Assembly (NCBI RefSeq): GCF_008107685.1
Contig: NZ_VIRF01000082.1
Coordinates: 1-64,000 of the forward strand
Origin: Novosphingobium sp. BW1
Lineage (GTDB): Bacteria; Pseudomonadota; Alphaproteobacteria; Sphingomonadales; Sphingomonadaceae
Direction of reading: 5' to 3'
Length of the DNA: 64,000 bases
Under the pieces are notes generated by a model, which was not told where the DNA came from, did no database searches, and was given only the letters and a program-made list of their open reading frames with translations. Below, piece after piece: positions 44,787-53,731 of this stretch (within the stretch, counting starts at the first letter, position 1; every line of letters begins with the position of its first letter). The position numbers were made by a program, and so were the translations under genes.

Positions 44787-46385
44787 ATGCAGGATAACGT
44801 CCCAAGTGCCGCACCGTATGACGTCATCGTCATCGGGTCCGGCGCCGCCGGCCTGACGGCGGCTCTCGCACTTGCCGAAAGGCTCAAGGTTCTCGTGCTC
44901 GCCAAGGGCAGCCTGACGGGCGGTTCGACAGCCTGGGCGCAGGGGGGCATCGCCGCGGTCCTCGATCAGGGCGATACATTCGACGAGCATATTCGCGACA
45001 CGATGGTGGCCGGCGCCGGACTCAACCGGCGTGAGACGGTCGAGTTCGTTATCGAACGCGCGCCCCATGCCATCGCACGGCTGCTGGATCTGGGGGTTCC
45101 CTTCAACACCGAGGGTGGGGAATTGCACCTCACCCGCGAAGGTGGGCATTCGCACCGCCGTATCGTTCATGTGAACGACGCCACGGGCTGGGCGGTGCAG
45201 GATGCACTTCTGCGCGCGGCACAGGCCAATCCCAACATCACCCTGCTGCCCGGACAGTCCTGCATCGATTTCATCACCGGGCGCCACGAACTGCGCTACT
45301 CGGGCTCGGGCCGGGTCTGGGGTGTCTACGCCCTCGATGAGGCGACGGGCCGGGTCGAGGCGCACACCGCGCGTGCGACCATTCTGGCAACGGGCGGGGC
45401 AGGGCGCGTCTACCGTTTCAGCACCGCGCCGCGCGGGGCGACGGGCGACGGCATCGCCATGGCCTGGCGCGCGGGCGCACGGGTCTCCAACATGGAGATG
45501 ATGCAGTTTCACCCTACCTGCCTCTACAACCTCGACGTCAAGAACTTCCTCATCACCGAGGCGGTGCGTGGCGAGGGAGGGCAGCTGCGGCACCCGGTGA
45601 CCGGCCATCGCTTCATGCCGGACTATGACGAGCGGGCCGAACTGGCGCCGCGCGATGTGGTCGCGCGCGCGATCGACGACCAGATCAAGCGCTACGGCCT
45701 CGACTATGTCCATCTCGACATCAGCCACCAGCCCCCCGAATTCGTGCGCGAGCACTTCCCGACCATTCACGAGAAGCTGCTCACGCTTGGCATCGACATG
45801 ACGAAGGAGCCGATCCCGGTCGTGCCCGCGCAGCACTATACCTGCGGCGGCGTGCTGACCGATCTTGATGGCAAGACCGACCTACCGGGCCTTTATGCGG
45901 CGGGGGAGTGCACCGAGAGCGGCCTTCACGGGGCGAACCGCCTGGCCTCCAACTCGCTGCTCGAATGCTTTGTTTTTGGAGATGCGGCGGCCAGTCACAT
46001 TCTCGACCATTGGGACGCCTTCGACGCGCCGCCCCCGGTACGTGCGTGGGACGCGAGCCGGGTGACCGATTCTGATGAGGAAGTTGTCATCAAGCAGAAC
46101 TGGACCGAGATCCGCCGCTTCATGTGGAACTACGTGGGCATCGTGCGCACGACCAAGCGGCTGGAGCGGGCCATGCACCGCATCCAGCTTCTCAACACCG
46201 AGATCGAGGAATACTACCGCCACTTCCGCGTCTCGACCGACCTGATCGAGCTGCGCAACCTGTTGCAGTCGGCCGAACTGATTGTGCGCTCGGCTCTCAA
46301 GCGCAATGAAAGCCGGGGGCTTCACTTCACGCTCGACTTTCCCGAAACGGAAAGCGAGCCGCACGACACCGTGCTCGTGCCCTGA
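44787..46385 (+). CDS. nadB: L-aspartate oxidase
   Basis: First step of de novo NAD synthesis: aspartate to iminoaspartate, with FAD. 532 residues: dinucleotide-binding IVIGSGAAGLTAALAL, QGGIAAVLD, ATGGAGRVYRF and GLYAAGECTESGLHGANRLASNSLLE of the fumarate reductase/NadB family. nadA and nadC are not in this window. Possible repeats for regulation lie just upstream. A hairpin follows the stop. Confidence 0.96.
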   Translation: MQDNVPSAAPYDVIVIGSGAAGLTAALALAERLKVLVLAKGSLTGGSTAWAQGGIAAVLDQGDTFDEHIRDTMVAGAGLNRRETVEFVIERAPHAIARLLDLGVPFNTEGGELHLTREGGHSHRRIVHVNDATGWAVQDALLRAAQANPNITLLPGQSCIDFITGRHELRYSGSGRVWGVYALDEATGRVEAHTARATILATGGAGRVYRFSTAPRGATGDGIAMAWRAGARVSNMEMMQFHPTCLYNLDVKNFLITEAVRGEGGQLRHPVTGHRFMPDYDERAELAPRDVVARAIDDQIKRYGLDYVHLDISHQPPEFVREHFPTIHEKLLTLGIDMTKEPIPVVPAQHYTCGGVLTDLDGKTDLPGLYAAGECTESGLHGANRLASNSLLECFVFGDAAASHILDHWDAFDAPPPVRAWDASRVTDSDEEVVIKQNWTEIRRFMWNYVGIVRTTKRLERAMHRIQLLNTEIEEYYRHFRVSTDLIELRNLLQSAELIVRSALKRNESRGLHFTLDFPETESEPHDTVLVP

Positions 46386-46394
46386 GGGCCAAGG

Positions 46395-46417
46395 CAGGGC
46401 GGCCCGGGGCCGCCCTG
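46395..46417. terminator. Terminator-like hairpin between nadB and the GlsB-type gene
   Basis: Ten-base stem CAGGGCGGCC / GGCCGCCCTG with a three-base loop, just between two convergent genes. T tracts are poor on both sides. Confidence 0.5.
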
Positions 46418-46428
46418 TTCGGGCGGGC

Positions 46429-46674
46429 CTACATCCCGATGCCCAGCGCGCGTCCGATAAATATCAGCGCCATGGCGCCCAGGATCGAGGCGAGGCAGCC
46501 AGCGCGGTTGAAGTCGCGGCTCCCGCGCGAGGTGATAAGGCCCGCGGCCAGCGAGCCGCCGATGCCCAAGAGAATCGTCGTGAGCCAGGACATGGGCACC
46601 TCGCCAGGGTAGATCCAGCGCGCCAGAGCGCCGATGATGAGACCGCCGATAATGGCGCCGATGATATTGAACAT
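46429..46674 (-). CDS. GlsB/YeaQ/YmgE-type stress membrane protein
   Basis: 81 residues with three short helices and the family pattern IIGAIIGGLIIGALARWIYPG, TTILLGIGGSLAAG. GGAA precedes the ATG. Members of this transglycosylase-associated family are induced by envelope stress in other bacteria; here only the family is certain. Confidence 0.92.
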   Translation of the reverse strand: MFNIIGAIIGGLIIGALARWIYPGEVPMSWLTTILLGIGGSLAAGLITSRGSRDFNRAGCLASILGAMALIFIGRALGIGM

Positions 46675-47399
46675 GCGTGCTTCCTTGCGAGGATTGGACA
46701 GGCGGGCAGGCGTGCCCGCGCGCAGGAACTAAAGCCCTGATCGCTGCCGGGGTTGCACAGGGGCGCGCAGGCCGCACGCCCCGCTCGGCGCACCGCTGAT
46801 GCGCCTCGACGAAGGGCGCTGCGAAAATCCGTCTGGCGGCTGCAGGAAGATCAACATATGGTGTCCGGCGCGGCGAGAGCGGGGTACAGTTTGTGCCTTT
46901 TGAGTCTTGACGTGGCAGATGCGGGACTCAGTTCGTCGTATTCCCGATTCGCTTCGTCGGCTAATTTTGTGGAAAAATAATAGCCAGGGCGGCTCCAGAT
47001 TTCGCTTGCGTTTGATGAGGGTTCAGGACTTCCCACGCGTCGCGATGGCTGGGCAATTGTCCAGCGCGGCTTCAGGCCTTGCGGCTTGCGTGTCTCCCCC
47101 CTCTTGCGCCGGTGCCAAGAAACGGCACTATGGGTTGTGGCGCTTCGGCGGTCGAACCTCTAAACCTTGATGCCGCGCGGGAATGTACCGCGTCGCCCCC
47201 GGAAGCGATTTCGGGGTAGGTTTGGGCGAATCCGCGAGGCACCACAGGGTCGAGAGCAGGGGCAAAGGTCTCCTTTTCGTGCTGAACGTGGTAGTCTGGG
47301 ATTTCTCCGGCGGCCGCGCTGCGGTGCGCCTTGACCCTGCGCGGAACACTACGCGCTTGCCTGCCTTGCAGGTGGCGCGGCAACCAATGGGGCGAACGA
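46675..47399. other. Long region upstream of nrdA without a supported gene
   Basis: About 725 nt. Open frames exist on both strands but lack ribosome sites and family features. I looked for a B12 riboswitch core and a clear NrdR box pair and did not find either. It may hold long nrdA control sequences or an untranslated leader. Confidence 0.5.
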
Positions 47400-49436
47400 G
47401 TGGATTTCAGGAACGGAAGTGACAGTCGCATCGACAGCGCGGACGCTACGGAAGAAGCCGTTGCCAGCCCGTCGGTAAACTCGAACAAGGAGACGGGCGC
47501 GAGCCCGGCAATTGGAATGGACAAGGCGGATACGGCCAGCGCGGACCTCGTCGCTGCGGCCGCAGCCACGGCAGCGGCCGCGGCCCAGGCATCTTCGACT
47601 TCGACGAAGGAATACGACTCTAAGTCGATCAACCCGCGTCGCTTCACCATCGTCACGGACGACAGCCGCAACGACAAGCTGACCGCGTTCGGCAAGGAAA
47701 CGCTGGAGGATCGCTACCTCCTGCCCGGCGAGAAGTACCAGGACCTGTTCGCGCGCGTCGCCGATGCCTACGCCGACGATGCCGAGCATGCCCAGCGTCT
47801 CTACGACTACATCTCCAAGCTCTGGTTCATGCCTGCCACCCCCGTTCTCTCGAACGGCGGCACCGGCCGCGGCCTGCCCATCTCGTGCTACCTTAACTCG
47901 GTGGAAGACAGCCTCGAGGGCATCGTCAACACCTGGAACGAGAATGTCTGGCTCGCCTCGCGCGGCGGCGGCATCGGCACCTATTGGGGTAATGTGCGCG
48001 GTATTGGTGAGCCGGTCGGCCTGAACGGCAAGACCAGCGGCATCATCCCCTTCGTGCGCGTGATGGATTCGCTCACTCTCGCGATCTCGCAGGGCTCGCT
48101 GCGCCGTGGATCGGCCGCCTGCTACATCGACGTCTCGCACCCCGAGATCGAGGAATTCCTAGAGATTCGCACCACCACGGGTGACTTCAACCGCAAGGCG
48201 CTCAACCTGCACCACGGCGTGCTGCTGTCGGACGAGTTCATGGAAGCCGTGCGCGATGGCGCCGAGTTCCACCTGCGCAGCCCCAAGGACGGCGCGGTGC
48301 GCTCGACCGTGGACGCGCGTTCGCTGTTCCAGAAACTGGTCGAAGTGCGCCTGCGCACCGGTGAGCCCTACCTCGTCTTTTCCGACACCGTGAACCGCTT
48401 GATGCCCAAGCATCACCGCGATCTTGGCCTCAAGGTCTCGACCTCGAACCTGTGCTCGGAAATCACGCTGCCGACGGGCCGCGATCACCTGGGCGAGGAC
48501 CGCACTGCGGTGTGCTGCCTCTCCTCACTCAATCTGGAAACCTGGGAAGAGTGGAAGGGCGAGAAGCGCTTTGTCGAAGACGTGCTTCGCTTCCTCGATA
48601 ACGTGCTGCAGGACTTCATCGACCGCGCGCCCGACGAGATGGCGCGCGCCAAGTACTCGGCCGCGCGTGAGCGTTCGGTGGGGATGGGCGTCATGGGCTT
48701 CCATTCCTACCTGCAGAAGAAGAACATCGCTTTCGAGAGCGCGATGGCCAAGGCCCTCAACCTTCAGATGTTCCAGTACGTCAACCAGAAGGCCAACGAA
48801 GCCTCGATGATGCTGGCGCACGAGCGGGGCCCGTGCCCCGATGCGGCCGACCAAGGCGTGATGGAGCGTTTCAGCTGCAAGATGGCAATTGCGCCCACCG
48901 CCTCGATCTCAATCATCTGCGGGGGCACCTCGGCGTGCATCGAGCCGATTCCGGCCAACATCTACACCCACAAGACGCTCTCGGGCTCGTTCGTGGTGGA
49001 GAACCCGTACCTCAAAAAGCTGCTGGCCGAAAAGTCGAAGGACTCCAACAACGTGTGGAACTCGATCCTCGAGCACGGCGGTTCGGTCCAGCACCTCGAC
49101 TTCCTCTCGCCCGAGGAAAAGGCGGTGTTCAAGACCAGCTTCGAGATCGACCAGCGCTGGCTGCTTGAATTCGCGGGCGACCGTACCCCCTATATCGACC
49201 AGGCCCAGTCGCTGAACCTGTTCATCCCGGCTGACGTCGACAAGTGGGACCTTCTGATGCTCCACTACCAGGCGTGGGAAAAGGGCATCAAGTCGCTCTA
49301 TTACCTGCGCTCCAAGTCGGTGCAGCGCGCGGGTTTTGCCGGTTCGGGCGGCGTCGAGGCGGACAACACCGCCGAAGCGCCCAAGTTCGAGATCGGCGAG
49401 ACGACCGATTACGACGAGTGTCTTGCCTGCCAGTAA
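47400..49436 (+). CDS. nrdA: Ribonucleoside-diphosphate reductase, alpha subunit (class I)
   Basis: Makes deoxynucleotides from NDPs with NrdB. 678 residues from GTG at 47400 (VDFRNGSDSRID); an ATG at 47517 and a TTG at 47331 are alternatives. Catalytic parts visible: ISCYLNSVEDSLEG, NLCSEI, CCLSSLNLE and the C-terminal shuttle pair CLAC. The catalytic barrel begins near residue 70; before it is an Ala/Ser-rich, poorly conserved stretch and no ATP-cone, so overall dATP inhibition through a cone is not expected. Followed by a strong terminator; nrdB is 2.2 kb away. Confidence 0.94.
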   Translation: MDFRNGSDSRIDSADATEEAVASPSVNSNKETGASPAIGMDKADTASADLVAAAAATAAAAAQASSTSTKEYDSKSINPRRFTIVTDDSRNDKLTAFGKETLEDRYLLPGEKYQDLFARVADAYADDAEHAQRLYDYISKLWFMPATPVLSNGGTGRGLPISCYLNSVEDSLEGIVNTWNENVWLASRGGGIGTYWGNVRGIGEPVGLNGKTSGIIPFVRVMDSLTLAISQGSLRRGSAACYIDVSHPEIEEFLEIRTTTGDFNRKALNLHHGVLLSDEFMEAVRDGAEFHLRSPKDGAVRSTVDARSLFQKLVEVRLRTGEPYLVFSDTVNRLMPKHHRDLGLKVSTSNLCSEITLPTGRDHLGEDRTAVCCLSSLNLETWEEWKGEKRFVEDVLRFLDNVLQDFIDRAPDEMARAKYSAARERSVGMGVMGFHSYLQKKNIAFESAMAKALNLQMFQYVNQKANEASMMLAHERGPCPDAADQGVMERFSCKMAIAPTASISIICGGTSACIEPIPANIYTHKTLSGSFVVENPYLKKLLAEKSKDSNNVWNSILEHGGSVQHLDFLSPEEKAVFKTSFEIDQRWLLEFAGDRTPYIDQAQSLNLFIPADVDKWDLLMLHYQAWEKGIKSLYYLRSKSVQRAGFAGSGGVEADNTAEAPKFEIGETTDYDECLACQ

Positions 49437-49456
49437 GGCCCGGACATTTCATATAA

Positions 49457-49492
49457 AAAGGCCCCGGACTTTCCACGAAGTCCGGGGCCTTT
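49457..49492. terminator. Rho-independent terminator after nrdA (bidirectional)
   Basis: Fifteen-base perfect stem from AAAGGCCCCGGACTT to its complement, six-base loop. A run on one side and T run on the other, between convergent nrdA and the DUF2171 gene. Confidence 0.9.
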
Positions 49493-49535
49493 CTAATGGT
49501 GCCGTTCCCTCATCGCGTGAGAGTTGTGGGATGCG

Positions 49536-49763
49536 TCAGTTGGCGCCAGCGCCCACCGGAATGGCGGTGCCCTGTCTCAAGTAGACGCGATTGTCGTCGA
49601 TCTTGTCGACACTGCCAATGTCGAGGAAGTGGTGCTGGCCATCCGAACTGTCGGTCCGGGTCAGCTTGATGCGGTCATCCTCGATACCATCGACGGTGCC
49701 CACGTGCTGGCCATTGGCATCGGCAACTTCCATGTGTTCGCGGATGCGGAGCTTCTCGAGCAT
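49536..49763 (-). CDS. DUF2171 (PRC-barrel-like) protein
   Basis: 75 residues with the DUF2171 pattern: HMEVADANGQHVGTVDGIE, KLTRTDSSDG, HHFLDIGSVDKIDDNRVYL. Ribosome site AAGGAGAG five bases before the ATG. Function unknown. It is convergent with nrdA. Two more proteins of this general fold flank nrdB (50952-51218 and 52821-53240). Confidence 0.9.
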   Translation of the reverse strand: MLEKLRIREHMEVADANGQHVGTVDGIEDDRIKLTRTDSSDGQHHFLDIGSVDKIDDNRVYLRQGTAIPVGAGAN

Positions 49764-50003
49764 ATCTCTCTCCTTTCGCTCAGTTTTGCTGCGTTGTTAC
49801 CCCTGATAACGCGCCTCCCCCCGGGTCGCGTTCCGGCGTCCATCGCATCATGGGCACGGTTGATGGAGGGCAGGGCGTATGAGTGGCGCACTGTGCCGCA
49901 GGGCGTGCGTGGGGAGGCTTTGGGCGTGCGCGGATCGCATGGGAACGGCCCGGGTCTTTTGCGTATTATTCTGATTGAAAAGCCTAATCAGGAGAATACT
50001 TAC

Positions 50004-50213
50004 GTGTTTCGCAGGAACGCCATCATGGCCATCTCGCTCGCCGTCGCCGCATCGGTGGGGCTTTCGGCCTGTAACCAGTACGGCCATCCGCGCCCCGGCC
50101 ACCACCGCCCGCACGACCGTTACGAGAAGCGCCACGACCGGGGGCATCACGGCAAGCGCCTTCACGACCGTCGCCATGACCGGCGTCACGACGACCGGCG
50201 CGGGCCCTGGTAA
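50004..50213 (+). CDS. Small His/Arg/Asp-rich lipoprotein (69 aa)
   Basis: Starts at GTG with AGGAG nine bases upstream; an ATG at 50025 also has AGGA. Lipoprotein signal ends in LSAC. The mature 46 residues are almost all His, Arg, Asp, Lys, Pro and Gly, in repeats such as HDRRHDRRHDD. It is plausibly metal- or polyanion-binding in the periplasm, but this is inference from composition. Not clearly linked to its neighbours. Confidence 0.7.
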   Translation: MFRRNAIMAISLAVAASVGLSACNQYGHPRPGHHRPHDRYEKRHDRGHHGKRLHDRRHDRRHDDRRGPW

Positions 50214-50473
50214 GAGGCAGAAGAATAGGTCCGAGGGCCATCGCCCCCGGGCTCCCAAGACTGTCGACCTCACCTTTTGCGCGCCGCGGTGGCCGAGAGA
50301 GGGGAGGTCGCCCGTTATGGGGGCAAGGGGTGATGACCCCTTGAAAAATCCTTCTTCCTGGCAGTGATTACCTGCCGCGTCACCGCGTGTGACAATTTGC
50401 GGCTTGAGCGCGCATGCGTCCTGCGCTTTGCAGTGCGGCGATTCGTAACTGTTTACAGGGATACCCTTCTCGC

Positions 50474-50863
50474 ATGCGCAAGTGGCACCGCTGGCTCTCG
50501 CTCTTTTTCGGAATCTTCATGCTGTGGATCGCAGTCACCGGCGTCCTCAGCCAAGTTGCCGTGCTGTGGCCGGCAGGCGCCCCCGATCGGGCCACCCAGA
50601 CGCTCGCCACGCCGCCTGAGGGTTTCGAATGCCCCGAGGGTTGGCGCTGCATGCCGCCGCGCGCGTCGGGTGGTATCCGCTCGATGGTTGGCCTGTTCCA
50701 TCACCTGCACTCGGGCGAGACCTTCGGCGCCATTGGTACGGTGATCTCGGTGCTGTCGGGCCTGGCGCTGGTGTTCTTTTCGATCTCGGGGATCTGGCTC
50801 TACGTCCAGATGTGGCGCTTGCGGACCAAGCGCAAGCTGGCCCCGCGCTGGTTCTGGAAGTAA
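50474..50863 (+). CDS. PepSY-associated membrane protein
   Basis: 129 residues. N-terminal helix (WLSLFFGIFMLWIAVTGVLS), a short periplasmic part with two Cys (FECPEGWRCMPP), then HHLHSGETFG and a second helix (VISVLSGLALVFFSISGIWLYVQM), as in PepSY-associated TM proteins. The His residues in FHHLHSG are typical of that family. Start ATG at 50474; an AGGGA lies a little far upstream. Often linked with iron or copper systems, none of which is adjacent here. Confidence 0.82.
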   Translation: MRKWHRWLSLFFGIFMLWIAVTGVLSQVAVLWPAGAPDRATQTLATPPEGFECPEGWRCMPPRASGGIRSMVGLFHHLHSGETFGAIGTVISVLSGLALVFFSISGIWLYVQMWRLRTKRKLAPRWFWK

Positions 50864-50892
50864 GCCCGTTGCGGCAATAGCGCACGACGCAA

Positions 50893-50927
50893 AAAAGGGC
50901 CCGGGTCGTGTCGATCCGGGCCCTTTT
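50893..50927. terminator. Bidirectional rho-independent terminator
   Basis: Twelve-base stem AAAAGGGCCCGG / CCGGGCCCTTTT with A and T runs on each side, between the convergent PepSY and PRC-like genes. Confidence 0.9.
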
Positions 50928-50951
50928 CGTATCTGACAAGAGTTCCGGGGC

Positions 50952-51218
50952 TCAGGTCGAACTAGGCATGCCGAAGGTGATGTCGCCGCGGTCGGAAAGC
51001 AGCACGCCTTCCTCGCCCACGCCGTCGATCTGGCTGAGCGCGATGAAAGAGTGCCCGCCATCGCCCGCAAGCATGACCTCGTCCCCTTTGACTTCGGACA
51101 CCCGGCCAAGGCAAGTGCCCTCGGCGTCGATGATCTTCATGTCCTTGTGGATGGTGCCCAGGCTCGTCGTCCAGAACGACCCTTCGGCGGCACGGGGGCG
51201 GCTGGCGGTGGTGGTCAT
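50952..51218 (-). CDS. PRC-barrel/DUF2171-like protein (88 aa)
   Basis: Contains KDMKIIDAEGTCLGRVSEVK, HSFIALSQIDGV and GEEGVLLSDRG, which align in general pattern with the DUF2171 protein at 49536-49763. Ribosome site AGGAGAG before the ATG at 51218. No signal peptide. It is divergent from nrdB across about 400 nt. Function unknown. Confidence 0.8.
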   Translation of the reverse strand: MTTTASRPRAAEGSFWTTSLGTIHKDMKIIDAEGTCLGRVSEVKGDEVMLAGDGGHSFIALSQIDGVGEEGVLLSDRGDITFGMPSST

Positions 51219-51623
51219 GACGTCTCTCCTGTTGGGCCGGGTGAAGGCCGTAATGTTGCTGATGAAAGAACGCGCCAGGAGCCCGTGCAGTTCCCCGGAA
51301 AGCCTCGGCTAAGGCGGGGTTGGCAGGTACAAGCCACGTTATTGCTGCGTGTGCGAAATTGGCGCTTGGGCCACAAGGTGTGGGGTGTGACACTGTGGTC
51401 AAGCCCCAAATCTATGATTCACAAGCGGTTCAAAGCTGTGTAAAGTTCGAGAAATTTTGGCCGTTGGGCTGCACAAGAAGGGGCAATTTCGTCTATCCGC
51501 TTTGGTCCCGGAAGCGAGTCTCCTCGCGCCGGGCCAGATCATGCGGATTGCGGAAGACGGACCATCTCTTTCGCTCTTCGCCAACAACGCACCACGTTAG
51601 ACATCCAACGGAGTCAGTCGCCC
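51219..51623. other. Upstream region of nrdB
   Basis: About 405 nt with no supported gene. It holds three GANTC sequences (51416, 51516, 51611), the target of CcrM methylase in alphaproteobacteria, and AT-richer patches near 51400-51460. No certain NrdR or DnaA box. Confidence 0.55.
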
Positions 51624-52676
51624 ATGCCTCTTCTCGACGCGCGCAAGACCTACAAGCCTTTCGAGTACCCCTGGGCCTACGACTACTGGAAGCGCCAGCA
51701 GCAGCTGCATTGGCTGCCCGAGGAAGTGCCGCTGGGCGAGGACTGCCGTGACTGGGCGCAGAAGCTTTCCGAGCATGAGCGCAACCTGCTCACGCAGATC
51801 TTCCGCTTCTTCACGCAGGCCGACGTGGAAGTGCAGGACTGCTACCACGAGAAATACGCGCGCGTCTTCAAGCCGACCGAGATCAAGATGATGCTCACCG
51901 CCTTCTCCAACATGGAGACGGTGCACATCGCGGCCTATTCGCACCTGCTCGACACCATCGGCATGCCCGAGAGCGAATATGGCGCCTTCCTCGAGTACGC
52001 CGAGCTGAAGGACAAGCATGACTACATGCAGAACTTCGGCGTCGACAACGACGAGGACATCGCGCGTACGCTCGCCATGTTCGGCGGCTTCACCGAGGGC
52101 GTACAGCTCTTCGCCAGCTTTGCCATGCTGATGAACTTCCCGCGCTTCAACAAGATGAAGGGCATGGGCCAGATCGTCACCTGGTCGATCCGCGACGAGT
52201 CGCTGCACTGCGAGGGCATCATCAAGATGTTCCACGCCTTCACCAAGGAGCGTGGCTGCCTGACCAAGGCGGTGCGCGACGACATCGCCGACGTCTGTCA
52301 GACCACGGTGCGCCTTGAAGACAACTTCATCGACCTCGCCTTCGAGATGGGCCCGGTTCCGGGCATGACAGCCAAGGACATCAAGAAGTACATCCGCTAC
52401 ATCGCGGACTGGCGCCTCGACCAGCTGGGCCTCAAGCCGATCTACATGATCGATGAGCACCCGCTGCCTTGGCTCACGCCGCTGCTGAACGGCGTGGAGC
52501 ATGCCAACTTCTTCGAGACCCGCGCAACCGAATACTCGAAGGGCGCGACCCGTGGCGACTGGAACACAGTCTGGGCGAACTTCGATTCACGCCGCAAGGT
52601 GAAGCCGGAAGACGAGGCGCAGGCCGACGACGGCAGCGAGCCCGGCCTCTTCGAGGACACCCAAGCCGCCGAGTAA
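51624..52676 (+). CDS. nrdB: Ribonucleoside-diphosphate reductase, beta subunit
   Basis: Carries the di-iron/tyrosyl radical cofactor for NrdA. 350 residues. Metal ligands are seen in the Asp-containing FTQADVEVQDCYHEKY, in METVH (Glu and His), GGFTEGVQL and WSIRDESLHCEG. A Tyr four residues after the His of METVH (METVHIAAYSHL) is the expected radical site, so it looks active. ATG with GGAG ten bases upstream. A terminator follows. Confidence 0.96.
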   Translation: MPLLDARKTYKPFEYPWAYDYWKRQQQLHWLPEEVPLGEDCRDWAQKLSEHERNLLTQIFRFFTQADVEVQDCYHEKYARVFKPTEIKMMLTAFSNMETVHIAAYSHLLDTIGMPESEYGAFLEYAELKDKHDYMQNFGVDNDEDIARTLAMFGGFTEGVQLFASFAMLMNFPRFNKMKGMGQIVTWSIRDESLHCEGIIKMFHAFTKERGCLTKAVRDDIADVCQTTVRLEDNFIDLAFEMGPVPGMTAKDIKKYIRYIADWRLDQLGLKPIYMIDEHPLPWLTPLLNGVEHANFFETRATEYSKGATRGDWNTVWANFDSRRKVKPEDEAQADDGSEPGLFEDTQAAE

Positions 52677-52745
52677 GCGGTATCGGGGCAGGGCGCTGCC
52701 GAGCGCGGAATGGGCGCTTTTCGGCACGGCCAATGCGAAATGAAC

Positions 52746-52776
52746 AAGGCCCGGCGGGAAACCTGCCGGGCCTTTT
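52746..52776 (+). terminator. Rho-independent terminator of nrdB
   Basis: Ten-base stem AAGGCCCGGC / GCCGGGCCTT followed by TTGTGTT. Confidence 0.85.
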
Positions 52777-52820
52777 GTGTTAGATAAGTAACACAGTCTT
52801 TCCATTGAAGGAGTGACCGC

Positions 52821-53240
52821 ATGCGCCATTTGCCTGTTTACCGCTCTGTCCGGATGGCCTTTCTGGCTATGCCCATCCTGTTGGCAGGGGGCGTCTGCGG
52901 AGCACTGCCGCTCGCTGCACAAAGCGGTGTCATCGCGCGCACTGACGCCGAGATCGCGAAGGCCATGCAAAGTCCCTACCTCAAGATGGTGCGCAACATA
53001 TCGCCGAGCGAGCTCGTGCCTGGTACGCCCATCGTCGAAGGGGACGGGGCCGTTATCGGCACGGTCGAGGGACGCGATGGCGCGACCGTGGTGCTCGTCG
53101 ATGACCGCTATCGCTACCGCGTGCCTGTCACCGAGATCTACGCCTACTCCAGCGGCGATGTGGACCACTTCGCGAGCCGTGTACCCCGAAAGGACATGGC
53201 CCGCGCGAAGCTGGAGGTGGGAGAGCGCCGGGGCAGCTAG
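52821..53240 (+). CDS. Exported PRC-barrel-like protein (139 aa)
   Basis: A signal peptide (FLAMPILLAGGVCGALPLAAQ) precedes about 105 residues with PGTPIVEGDGAVIGTVEG, VVLVDDRYRYRVPVTEIYA, the PRC-type pattern. Good AAGGAG before the ATG. It begins 45 nt after the nrdB terminator. It resembles small secreted sphingomonad proteins; function unknown. Confidence 0.75.
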   Translation: MRHLPVYRSVRMAFLAMPILLAGGVCGALPLAAQSGVIARTDAEIAKAMQSPYLKMVRNISPSELVPGTPIVEGDGAVIGTVEGRDGATVVLVDDRYRYRVPVTEIYAYSSGDVDHFASRVPRKDMARAKLEVGERRGS

Positions 53241-53261
53241 TACGGGCCGCGCGGGGCCTGA

Positions 53262-53630
53262 TCAGATCGTCCAGGAATTGGGATCGGGCATCGGTTCGCG
53301 CTTCTGCGCCTTGAGCAGGCTCATCACCGTGCGCACGATCACCCAGATCGAGACCGCGGGCAGGATCAGAAAGCCGATCAGCACGATCATCAGCACGAAG
53401 CCCAGGATCCCGCCGACAAGGCCGATCCAGAACGTGTTGATGAGATACTGGTAATGCGACAGTTCCCAATCGGCCTTGGGTTCGCCGCGCCAGACGAAAG
53501 CAAGGACAACGCCAATGATGGCGGTTACCCCGGTCAGGAACGAGGCGAAGTAGAGAAGGCAGATTACGGTCGGGTTGTTGAGCTCGAAGCTCGAGTTCGA
53601 GGCTGCAGGCCTGTTTTCGCTATCGTTCAC
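53262..53630 (-). CDS. DUF4870-type membrane protein
   Basis: 122 residues with three helices: TVICLLYFASFLTGVTAIIG, HYQYLINTFWIGLVGGILG and a third. The E.SHY.F / IGL pattern is that of DUF4870/TIC20-like proteins. The start is GTG at 53630 with AAGGAGAG well placed; the longer frame upstream is not plausible. Function unknown. Confidence 0.82.
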   Translation of the reverse strand: MNDSENRPAASNSSFELNNPTVICLLYFASFLTGVTAIIGVVLAFVWRGEPKADWELSHYQYLINTFWIGLVGGILGFVLMIVLIGFLILPAVSIWVIVRTVMSLLKAQKREPMPDPNSWTI

Positions 53631-53731
53631 GGGCTCTCTCCTTACCGAAGTTCTCGTAAGGTGACCTATTGATCCGCGAGCTGCAAGTGCGCTCGCCGAC
53701 CGGCGTAGCACACTTGCAGAATGGTTGCGCC

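Noticed and set aside
46675..47399. NrdR boxes or a B12 riboswitch before nrdA
   Set aside because: No pair of palindromic boxes at helical spacing and no riboswitch core could be found by eye.
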